Assembly: GCA_964419255.1 (NCBI GenBank)
Contig: CAYQOU010000048.1
Coordinates: 1-31,346 of the forward strand
Source of the DNA: CAZPHU01 sp964419255
Lineage (GTDB): Bacteria > Fibrobacterota > Chitinivibrionia > Chitinivibrionales > CAYFVL01
DNA: 31,346 nucleotides
Reading direction: 5' to 3'
The translations under genes were made by a program, and so were the position numbers. Below are positions 24,944-31,346 of the stretch, piece by piece. The notes beneath the pieces are model-generated. The model was given only the letters and a program-made list of their open reading frames with translations, searched no databases and was not told the origin of the DNA. The number at the start of each line of letters is the position of its first letter. The stretch's first letter is position 1.

Positions 24944-26467
24944 TTAGCTTTTCGCAGCCAGAAGTATGCGCGAACTATGCGGTTTCATAAAATGAGACCG
25001 CAGGGGCGATAAATCATAAAAAATGGTGTTATTCTTATCCACATGACCGTTCATGTAGCATCGCTTAAACCGTTTATCGAAGCCGGTGGTAAAATAGGTC
25101 TCTATCTTCGACCGATTATCGGAAATTATATGTATTCTCGAGCGGATCCATTCCATCTGCCTATGTAGCGGAGATTCCAACTGTTTACCTTCATCCAGAT
25201 TCATCACCAGTCGCTCCAATATGGAAAACTGCTGCATGTGATCAAGCAATCCGAAATCCACCGAACCCTTTTTCTCCAGTGCCTCTTTTGCTCGTCCAAT
25301 CGCCTGTTTTCTATCACTGCCAAACGGTTTCAGATGCTTGTCATATAAGGCAAAGAGCCTGTCTATAGATATCCATGTTATCGGTATCTCAAAGCTTCGA
25401 TACAAATAATGCAGTACAATTTTCCCGGAGCAATGAAATCCTTCCGGAGCACGCCCGATAACGGGAGTACCATAGGCCCAGGGCTCATAAAGACTATAGC
25501 CAAACCCCTCAGCGATTGAGGTCGTCAGACACCAGTCACAACAGCTGTAGCAGGCAGGAAAAACGTCTTCCTGGTCCACTCCGGCAATCTGTGCTCGAGA
25601 CTGTATATCAAAAATAACATCTAATCCATGCACGCGACAGAAATTACGGAGTTTTTCTGAAAAAGAGATATCTCCGGGAGAAGATCCTTCCCCCCCAAGC
25701 ACAAGTATCCCGGATTGTTTCAATACCGCCAGTATGATCGCCTCAATCACATTCTTTCTGCTGATCACTCTCACCGGATAAAAGAAAATCGGGCGATCGC
25801 TTGAAGATCGAGATGTGGGGCAAGCGCGGCGAATGATCTGCTCAGTTTTCTCGATCACCCCTGAGTGAATTTTTCGGGGAGAAGGAATATGGTTTGGCAG
25901 TACTTTCACCCCTATCATGCATTTCTTTAAAAGGTATTCATCGCGCCTGTTTAGCACGACATATTGAACACCTTTACACGGATACAGATGGTTCCATGGT
26001 TTTGCCCCCATATCTTCGAGTCTGTTTACCCGCTCAAGCAGATCCATTCTACCCTCTTCAACAAGGTCATGAATCACCCAATAAAAAATAATTTCATCCG
26101 AGTGTTGGTACTTTCCCGCGACATCAGCTACAGCCGCCGAAAGAGCAACGTTTTTTCCTAAAGACAGATTATGACAAATTATGAGTACTGGTCGGGCTGT
26201 GCACGTTTTGATGAGATTCTGCAATTTTCGATAGATGCGATGGCGAACAGCCTCGAATGATTCCGGATTCTCATAACAGGCGTAATCACATTCGGCACCA
26301 GCAACAGAAGTATCGTTTCGCCCATTCCGATCGGCGGAAAAAAACAGGCTGTGTCCAGTTCTGCTAATCCGCTTAAATGCCTGCTCATACTGTCGAACGA
26401 CTCTCGTGACTCCCCCCAACCCGTTGTGATAATGAATCTGGATTAGCGTCTGAGGCATTCTGATCAT
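24944..26467 (-). CDS. Glycosyltransferase, GT4-like (GT-B fold)
   Basis: 507 residues. The N-terminal domain begins TLIQIHYHNGLGGVTRVVRQYEQAF, the acceptor-side glycine loop of GT-B enzymes. The C-terminal domain has IFFYPVRVISRKNVIEAI (the retaining GT4 R/K region) and the donor-binding EX7E motif, Glu320 to Glu328 (EGFGYSLYE), followed by AYGTPVIG. It should transfer a sugar from a nucleotide donor to an unknown acceptor in the cytoplasm. The last 130 residues are not recognisable. Its ATG overlaps the xerD stop as ATGA, making it the last gene of the HD-GYP cluster. The link to xerD may be transcriptional only. Confidence 0.75.
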   Translation of the reverse strand: MIRMPQTLIQIHYHNGLGGVTRVVRQYEQAFKRISRTGHSLFFSADRNGRNDTSVAGAECDYACYENPESFEAVRHRIYRKLQNLIKTCTARPVLIICHNLSLGKNVALSAAVADVAGKYQHSDEIIFYWVIHDLVEEGRMDLLERVNRLEDMGAKPWNHLYPCKGVQYVVLNRRDEYLLKKCMIGVKVLPNHIPSPRKIHSGVIEKTEQIIRRACPTSRSSSDRPIFFYPVRVISRKNVIEAIILAVLKQSGILVLGGEGSSPGDISFSEKLRNFCRVHGLDVIFDIQSRAQIAGVDQEDVFPACYSCCDWCLTTSIAEGFGYSLYEPWAYGTPVIGRAPEGFHCSGKIVLHYLYRSFEIPITWISIDRLFALYDKHLKPFGSDRKQAIGRAKEALEKKGSVDFGLLDHMQQFSILERLVMNLDEGKQLESPLHRQMEWIRSRIHIISDNRSKIETYFTTGFDKRFKRCYMNGHVDKNNTIFYDLSPLRSHFMKPHSSRILLAAKS

Positions 26468-27375
26468 ACCGTTGATTTTCTTTTGAAACGGGGGTGAAAA
26501 CTTCTATGAACCTCGCGTAAGTATTCCCTGTCGACATGGGTATAAATTTCGGTGGTAACAATATTTTCATGTCCCAGCATTTCCTGCACTATCCTCAGAT
26601 TTGCCCCACCTTCAAGCAAATGAGTAGCAAAGGAATGGCGGAATGTATGCGGCGATACTTTCTTATCTATACCGGCCAGGCCTACATATTTTTGAATGAT
26701 TTTCCAAATACCCATGCGGCTCAGACCTTTTCCGCTACGGTTGAGAAAGACCGTGTTATCGGATGTCAGACGAATCAATGAGGGTCTTTGATTTTCATAG
26801 TACTTTCTGATCCAGTCCAGCGCGATATCGCCGATCGGGACGATTCTTTCCTTTGCCCCTTTTCCAATCACCCGTACAAGGTTTTCCTCGAAAAGAATCT
26901 GTTCATAGGTGAAAGCAGCAAGCTCGGAGACGCGCATTCCGGTGGCATACACGGTTTCCAGCATCGCCCTGTCACGTAACCCGAGGCACTTCTCCAATGG
27001 AATAATTTCGAGGACCGCCTGGATTTCCTCCTGAGATAGAACTGAGGGCAGATATTGAGGCGCACGGGGGCTTTCCAAAAGCTCTGTCGGGTCTATATCT
27101 ATGAAAGATTCAGATACGAGAAAGCCAAAGTATCCGCGCAGGGCCGAGAGCGTCCGTTGTATGGAGGAAGCCGCGAAACCTACATCATAGAGCGCACGGA
27201 TGTATTCAGAAAGATCCCGAGCGGTAACAGCGGTAATCACCGATATCTTCTTTTCATCCAAAAAACCACGAAACCGCTCCAGATCGAAGCGATATGAATT
27301 AAGCGTATTAGTGCTTAATGCTCTTTCCAACCGAAGGAAGGAGAGGTAATCCTGGTTAAAGGGTAGATTTTTCAT
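26464..27375 (-). CDS. xerD: Site-specific tyrosine recombinase, XerD type
   Basis: 303 residues, the normal XerC/D length. The SAM-like N-terminal domain is at 7-90 and the catalytic domain at about 110-290. The full active site is present: Arg148 (GMRVSEL), Lys172 (GKGAKER), His243/Arg246 (HTFRHSFATHLL), His269 (LGHENIVTTEIYTH) and nucleophile Tyr278. It resolves chromosome dimers at dif, normally with XerC and FtsK. XerD versus XerC is a judgement from the general pattern. No phage or integron genes are nearby, which supports a housekeeping role. ATGA overlaps on both sides couple it to the MBL hydrolase and the glycosyltransferase. Confidence 0.9.
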   Translation of the reverse strand: MKNLPFNQDYLSFLRLERALSTNTLNSYRFDLERFRGFLDEKKISVITAVTARDLSEYIRALYDVGFAASSIQRTLSALRGYFGFLVSESFIDIDPTELLESPRAPQYLPSVLSQEEIQAVLEIIPLEKCLGLRDRAMLETVYATGMRVSELAAFTYEQILFEENLVRVIGKGAKERIVPIGDIALDWIRKYYENQRPSLIRLTSDNTVFLNRSGKGLSRMGIWKIIQKYVGLAGIDKKVSPHTFRHSFATHLLEGGANLRIVQEMLGHENIVTTEIYTHVDREYLREVHRSFHPRFKRKSTV

Positions 27376-27995
27376 CTGAAAAAGGGATTAGATTTCTTTT
27401 CTTTCTCTACAGTCGTTGATTTTCCATGCCCGGGATAGATAATTGTGTTGCCGGGAAGAGTAAATATTTTTTCGGATATATTTTTAAGCAGGGCAGTTCC
27501 GTCACAGCCGGGAAAGTCGGTGCGCCCGACAGAGCCGGCAAAGAGCGTATCCCCCACAATACAACTGTTTTCAAATAAAAAGGCGCACCCCCCCGGACTG
27601 TGCCCATACACCTCCAATACCATAAAGGAAAATTCCCCTACGGATGTCTCTCCTTGCTTAAGGTCTTCTGTTGCCCCATGATATACAAACGAGAATCCCA
27701 GCATCACAGACCCGTTGTAGTCGGGGTTTCGAAGAAGGATCTTTTCGTTTGGATGTATATAAACCGGGACAGTGCCGAAAGCTTCATGAATTTCGGTAAT
27801 ACCCATGCAATGGTCGAAATGAGCGTGTGTTAAGAGGATTGCTATCGGATTTAGCCGGTGTAGTTTAAGAAAATCGATTATCTTTGCGCTCTGCGGAGGA
27901 GCATCGATAATCAAAGCATTCTTTTCCTCATCTGATACGACAAATGCATTCGTTTGCAATGGTCCCACGTCAAATCGATCAATCATCACCCCCAT
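27372..27995 (-). CDS. Metallo-beta-lactamase-fold hydrolase, glyoxalase II-like
   Basis: 207 residues with the complete metal-binding set: THAHFDH (His57, His59, Asp61, His62), His132 (GHSPGG), Asp149 (GDTLFAGSVGRTD) and His190 (YPGHG). This is the small single-domain hydroxyacylglutathione-hydrolase-like group found across bacteria, usually a thioesterase of unknown physiological substrate. ATG 27995 has AGGAAGG 7 nt upstream. It is 29 bp after murB and overlaps xerD by 4 bp. Confidence 0.88.
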   Translation of the reverse strand: MGVMIDRFDVGPLQTNAFVVSDEEKNALIIDAPPQSAKIIDFLKLHRLNPIAILLTHAHFDHCMGITEIHEAFGTVPVYIHPNEKILLRNPDYNGSVMLGFSFVYHGATEDLKQGETSVGEFSFMVLEVYGHSPGGCAFLFENSCIVGDTLFAGSVGRTDFPGCDGTALLKNISEKIFTLPGNTIIYPGHGKSTTVEKEKKSNPFFR

Positions 27996-28024
27996 ATAAA
28001 TACCTTCCTACCAAGATAAAGGAT

Positions 28025-28921
28025 TCAATCAGCCGGCCGAAATAACGGTCGTTCGAATTCGCCGAGAAAAATCACCTCCGGCTCAAGCAAAATCCCGGTC
28101 CGTTGATATACTTTTTCCTGTGCTGTTGCGATAAGATTTCTGACATCTTCCGCACAGGCATGTTTATCATTGATAATGAAATTCGCATGCTTATCTGATA
28201 TCATAGCCCCGCCGATCCGCATCCCTTTCAACCCGCACCTTTCAATCAAAGTGCCTGCATAACCACCTTCGGGACGTTTAAAAACGCTTCCACAATTAGG
28301 AAATTCCAGCGGCTGCTTTAATCGGCGTCTCTTTAAAATTTCACGATAGGAATTTTTAAGGGCATCTCCTTCGGCGCTGGAAAGTAAAAAACAGGCACCA
28401 AGCACAAGAGCGTTACTCTGCCGCAAACTGCTGTCTCGGTATCCAAACGCCAACTCATTTCTGCTCAGACGTCGGATACAGCCTTGCTGCGGTTCAACGA
28501 TATCGACATATTGTATGGTTTCGGAAATGGTCTGAGAGAATGCCCCGGCATTCATGATAACACCACCGCCAACCGTACCGGGGATCCCCGCAAGCTGCTC
28601 AATACCGCCACTTCCCCGTATGACAGCATGGGTCACCAGCTTATGTAGAAGTGCACCACTATAGGCATAGACACTTTGCATATTCCAGGATATTGAACAG
28701 AATGCGGTCATATCCATAATCAACCCGTCCCACCCCCGGTCGCTTATCAGAAGATTTGTGCCCTTGCCGAGAATAAAAATTTTCTCATCTCTCCTTTGCG
28801 CCCACTTAAGTGTCGATCTGATCTGCGTTATGGACGTTGGGCGGCAATACCAGGACGCAGCTCCGCCAATCCTAAAGGAGCATTTCTGTGAAAGATCGAT
28901 GTTTTGCTGTGCAAGCATCAT
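28025..28921 (-). CDS. murB: UDP-N-acetylenolpyruvoylglucosamine reductase
   Basis: 298 residues. It reduces UDP-GlcNAc-enolpyruvate to UDP-MurNAc with NADPH and FAD, in peptidoglycan precursor synthesis. The FAD domain shows ILGKGTNLLISD (50-61) and GIPGTVGGGVIMNAGAF (112-128). Catalytic residues are Arg162 (FGYRDSS), Ser212 (NCGSVFKRP) and Glu282 (EPEVIFLG). The compact length and the GGYAGTLIERCGLKG segment place it with type II MurB. Two consecutive ATGs (28921, 28918) overlap the HD-GYP stop codon, so translation is coupled. No other cell-wall precursor gene is adjacent, which is unusual for murB. Confidence 0.95.
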   Translation of the reverse strand: MMLAQQNIDLSQKCSFRIGGAASWYCRPTSITQIRSTLKWAQRRDEKIFILGKGTNLLISDRGWDGLIMDMTAFCSISWNMQSVYAYSGALLHKLVTHAVIRGSGGIEQLAGIPGTVGGGVIMNAGAFSQTISETIQYVDIVEPQQGCIRRLSRNELAFGYRDSSLRQSNALVLGACFLLSSAEGDALKNSYREILKRRRLKQPLEFPNCGSVFKRPEGGYAGTLIERCGLKGMRIGGAMISDKHANFIINDKHACAEDVRNLIATAQEKVYQRTGILLEPEVIFLGEFERPLFRPAD

Positions 28922-30843
28922 GTCTTCTTAGAAAGTTGGTCGAGATAGTTACGATAGATACCCGTGTTTGCGAAAAATTCGACGACATTGCTGTCAAGAC
29001 GGCCTTTCTCCGCCTCCGCGCGAAGCACGGTCAAGGCCCGCTCGGGTGGCATGGCGGGTTTATAGGGCCGGTCCTGGGCCACTAACGCCTCGTATATATC
29101 CACTACTGCTAATATACGTGATTCGAGATCAATCTGCTGACCCGCTAATCCGTGTGGATACCCGGACCCGTCCAGTTTTTCGTGATGCTGAGACGCAATT
29201 TGAGGAATTCTTTCGAGCTCTGCTGTCCAGGGAATCTTGGAAAGTATTCTGAAGCTCGCCGTCGTATGGGAGTTGATAACCTCCCGCTCCTGGGGCGTCA
29301 GATTACCTTTTTTTAAACTCAGAGCTTCAAATTCCCCCTCTTTGAAGAGAGGTAATTTCTCGCCATGAGAATCGAAATAGTACTTTTCCCGAATTTTTCT
29401 AAGCCTGCGGTAATCAGCGTCTGAAAGAAACCCCGTTTTATTAGTTTTGATCAAAAAGTCTCTATCATTCTCCAGCTCTTCGACAGACTGCCATCCTGTT
29501 GTCTGCGCATCGGGGGAATGCACCAATATATGGCGTATGTACTCGAGGCGCATGAGAATGGATTCGAACTTGCCATTCTCTATACGCAATTCTTTCTTCA
29601 AAAGCCTCTCGGGTACCCCAATCTTTCCGATATCATGCAGTAGTGCTGCAAACTTAAACTGCCGTTTTCTTTCTTCTGAAAAGTGCTGGTCTGCAAATGG
29701 CCCTGAAATCTGAGAATTTATGGCATCGACAAATGCCATGGCGTATCCGGCGACACGCCTGCTATGACCTGATGTGATACGGTCTCTTTCGTCTACCGCA
29801 GCAATAGATGAATCAAGAAAACCTTCGAACAGTTGTTTTATATCCGCGTGAAGTTGTGCTCTTTCGATTGTAACAGCAGCAAGGGATGCAATGGATTGAA
29901 TAAAATCTTCATCTGCGTATCTAAATGGGATAACATTTTCATCTGTTGTTTCTTGATCGGTTACCGTTTTTGATTGATCCCGCTTTTTATTGATTAGCTG
30001 TATTACTCCGACCACCGTACCTGCCATATTTTTAAACGGCACCGTTAACATGGATCGAATCGTGTATTCAAGTTTTTTATTTACGCCGCTGCCATGTTTA
30101 TAGGGGCTCGAATCATCAATTTTGTTTACATCAGGAATATTGAGGATGTTACCGGTACCAGCCACATACCCGGCAATGGAATTTTTGTCAATAGGTAATT
30201 CAAACCGCTTCATCTGACGTAAAAAGCGCACAGAATCATTTTGTGACACACAAAATTGTAACACATCGGTAAGTTTTTTACCTGCCCCTTCTCTTTTTCG
30301 AATATAAATGCTCCCGGCATCCGCCCCGACAATATCTCTGCTTTCTGCCAGAACAAACTCAAGCAGTTCTTCGATATTATTCTTCGAAGATAAAGCCGTA
30401 CTGATCTTTATCAGTTGTTGCTTCTGTTTACGATATTTTATGACCTCTTTTATTAGATCATTGTGCTGGGATTTTAGTATGATATGATTTCTTATGGTTG
30501 AAAAGATGTTTCGTGCGTCGTTTATATCAAGTTCTTCGACAAAAAAACCGGTGATAGGAAAGATATAAAAAGATGCATTCTCCGCCACGCCGAAACAGCG
30601 TTGAAAGAAAGGCACTCTTTCGCCGACCCCGATAGGCAGCAATGGAAATAACCCCGGCAGTTGTTCTTCATTATAGAAATTAATAAACCCGTTGGGAATA
30701 GCCTCATCGGACCAGGCATTTTTCTCTTCCAGCAAATCAACACAGCGCAAATCTACTTCCATCCTCAAAAATCTAAGGGCCTGGTTTAGAATCGATATAT
30801 CATTTGAAGATGGGGCGCCTAAAAGCACGACAGTAACAGACAT
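28918..30843 (-). CDS. GAF and HD-GYP domain protein, putative cyclic-di-GMP phosphodiesterase
   Basis: 641 residues. About 1-115 is an unassigned alpha/beta region that could be a degenerate receiver. A coiled coil (about 120-150) and a GAF domain (about 145-335) follow, then HD-GYP with HDIGK (403-407), INSHTTASF, HHEKLDGSGYP (553-563) and AVVDIYEALVAQDRPYK. The metal ligands are present, so hydrolysis of cyclic di-GMP is plausible. About 95 extra residues lie between HDIGK and the next histidine, compared with roughly 25 in minimal HD-GYP proteins; similar inserts occur in a known GAF-HD-GYP subgroup. No good SD precedes ATG 30843, and the ferredoxin terminator ends a few nt upstream. First gene of the cluster with murB. 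Confidence 0.88.
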   Translation of the reverse strand: MSVTVVLLGAPSSNDISILNQALRFLRMEVDLRCVDLLEEKNAWSDEAIPNGFINFYNEEQLPGLFPLLPIGVGERVPFFQRCFGVAENASFYIFPITGFFVEELDINDARNIFSTIRNHIILKSQHNDLIKEVIKYRKQKQQLIKISTALSSKNNIEELLEFVLAESRDIVGADAGSIYIRKREGAGKKLTDVLQFCVSQNDSVRFLRQMKRFELPIDKNSIAGYVAGTGNILNIPDVNKIDDSSPYKHGSGVNKKLEYTIRSMLTVPFKNMAGTVVGVIQLINKKRDQSKTVTDQETTDENVIPFRYADEDFIQSIASLAAVTIERAQLHADIKQLFEGFLDSSIAAVDERDRITSGHSRRVAGYAMAFVDAINSQISGPFADQHFSEERKRQFKFAALLHDIGKIGVPERLLKKELRIENGKFESILMRLEYIRHILVHSPDAQTTGWQSVEELENDRDFLIKTNKTGFLSDADYRRLRKIREKYYFDSHGEKLPLFKEGEFEALSLKKGNLTPQEREVINSHTTASFRILSKIPWTAELERIPQIASQHHEKLDGSGYPHGLAGQQIDLESRILAVVDIYEALVAQDRPYKPAMPPERALTVLRAEAEKGRLDSNVVEFFANTGIYRNYLDQLSKKT

Positions 30844-30849
30844 TATACA

Positions 30850-30893
30850 TCCGTAAAAAAGAAAGGGTTTTACGTTTAATTTCGTAAAACCCT
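30850..30893 (-). terminator. Intrinsic terminator after the ferredoxin gene
   Basis: The stem AGGGTTTTACG (30864-30874) and CGTAAAACCCT (30883-30893) pairs perfectly over 11 bp with an 8-nt loop. In the minus direction it is followed by TTCTTTTTTAC. It lies 25 nt after the ferredoxin stop and 7-20 nt before the HD-GYP start codon. Confidence 0.8.
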
Positions 30894-30918
30894 GTTTATT
30901 ATTCTTTTGATTCTTTTT

Positions 30919-31089
30919 TTACTCGGCAGATATCGCGTCTGCAGGACAGACGTCTGCACAGGCTCCACAATCGGTGCATTTATCACTGGAGATAGTGTAA
31001 ATGGGATCACCTTCACTGATAGCTTCCACCGGACACTCTGAAACGCATGATCCACATGCTACACATGCATCGCTAATCTTATGTGCCAT
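30919..31089 (-). CDS. 2[4Fe-4S] clostridial-type ferredoxin
   Basis: 56 residues from ATG 31089; AAGGAG about 10 nt upstream decides this start over a longer open frame to 31152. It has two perfect CX2CX2CX3CP motifs, Cys9/12/15/19 and Cys38/41/44/48, each holding a 4Fe-4S cluster. It is a cytoplasmic low-potential electron carrier, typical of anaerobic metabolism. It stands alone with its own terminator. The Fe-S aldo/keto reductase in this window could be one of many partners. Confidence 0.95.
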   Translation of the reverse strand: MAHKISDACVACGSCVSECPVEAISEGDPIYTISSDKCTDCGACADVCPADAISAE

Positions 31090-31163
31090 AATAAAACAAC
31101 TCCTTGGAGAATATGAAAAAGACACCCACACTGCACTCGCATACAACAACAATGCAATTACAA

Positions 31164-31190
31164 ATTATCTTTTTTAGACAAGAGAATCAA
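31164..31190 (-). promoter_or_regulatory. Weak candidate promoter of the ferredoxin gene
   Basis: On the minus strand TTGATT (31190-31185), a 15-bp spacer and GATAAT (31169-31164). The spacer is shorter than ideal, so this is tentative. Confidence 0.3.
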
Positions 31191-31240
31191 GGCTAATTTG
31201 GGAGGATATCTCATTTAGCGGGCAAAATCCTGGAAAACAT

Positions 31241-31266
31241 AAAAGCCCTCACAAAGGAGGGCTTTT
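31241..31266 (-). terminator. Intrinsic terminator after tRNA-Asp
   Basis: AAAAGCCCTC (31241-31250) and GAGGGCTTTT (31257-31266) form a perfect 10-bp stem with a 6-nt loop. In the minus direction TTTTATGTTTT follows. It begins 2 nt after the tRNA 3' end. Confidence 0.8.
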
Positions 31267-31267
31267 A

Positions 31268-31344
31268 TGGCGGACCGGACGAGACTCGAACTCGCGGCCT
31301 CTGGCTTGACAGGCCAGCGTTCTAACCAACTGAACTACCGGTCC
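31268..31344 (-). tRNA. tRNA-Asp (anticodon GTC), CCA encoded
   Basis: The reverse strand folds as a full tRNA. The acceptor stem is GGACCGG/CCGGTCC, followed by discriminator G and genomic CCA. The D-arm includes TAGTTCAGTTGGTTAGA, the anticodon stem is CTGGC/GCCAG with loop CTGTCAA (anticodon GTC), and the T-loop is TTCGAGT. Length is 77 nt. Confidence 0.96.
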
Positions 31345-31346
31345 AC

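Noticed and set aside
26464..27375. Tyrosine recombinase as evidence of an integron, phage or genomic island
   Set aside because: Length and motifs match housekeeping XerD, it is locked in an operon with murB, and no att sites or mobile genes are seen near it or near the tRNA.

Overview
The window looks like chromosomal DNA of a Gram-negative, probably anaerobic bacterium that degrades polysaccharides. The best guess is the Fibrobacterota/Chitinispirillia neighbourhood, at moderate confidence. This rests on the N-terminus of a GH5-type cellulase at the left edge, several outer-membrane beta-barrel proteins fused to CsgG/FlgT-like domains, a PorV/UPF0164-type barrel, a very large secreted protein with carboxypeptidase-regulatory-like repeats and a PNPFSP-type C-terminal module, an eight-cysteine ferredoxin and an Fe-S aldo/keto reductase. 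No phage, IS element, CRISPR array or rRNA was seen.

Layout. 1-176 (-): start of a secreted GH5-like cellulase. 701-2216 (+): an N-acyltransferase/autoinducer-synthase-like gene overlapping a methyltransferase gene, with a palindrome upstream and a bidirectional terminator after them. 2275-3831 (-): CsgG/FlgT-domain outer-membrane protein with a textbook TGTGA-N6-TCACA site upstream. 4108-4830 (-): short-chain dehydrogenase. 5130-11331 (+): compact operon tyrA, aroA-like, nadK, recN, Fe-S aldo/keto reductase. 11442-13639 (-): a receiver-like protein followed by a ParA ATPase fused through one membrane span to a LysM-like region and an M23 peptidase. 13795-14469 (-): membrane-anchored TPR protein. 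14703-16256 (+): GAF/PP2C phosphatase with a cysteine cluster. 16545-24188 (-): three-gene envelope operon (barrel, 1533-residue repeat protein, CsgG-PorV fusion) behind a strong sigma70-like promoter. 24555-24869 (-): HU/IHF-family protein. 24944-30843 (-): tightly overlapped cluster HD-GYP, murB, MBL hydrolase, xerD, glycosyltransferase. 30919-31089 (-): ferredoxin. 31268-31344 (-): tRNA-Asp(GTC).

The most unusual gene is the ParA-TM-LysM-M23 fusion (11442-13277). It puts a chromosome/polarity-type ATPase and a periplasmic peptidoglycan hydrolase in one polypeptide, and both halves keep their catalytic motifs. A receiver-like protein with altered switch residues is encoded 17 bp upstream in the same direction. 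Second is an EPSP-synthase-fold protein between tyrA and nadK that keeps the family's framework but has lost nearly all catalytic residues. Others worth attention are two independent CsgG-domain/barrel fusions, the GAF-embedded CW-cysteine cluster, and the N-acyltransferase/methyltransferase pair.

Together the genes cover envelope building and surface display, cell-wall synthesis and remodelling (MurB, M23), chromosome maintenance (XerD, RecN, HU, ParA-like) and signalling (HD-GYP, PP2C, receiver), with aromatic amino acid and NADP metabolism in the central operon. Start sites were chosen from Shine-Dalgarno matches where the longest reading frame gave a poorer start; GTG starts are frequent.
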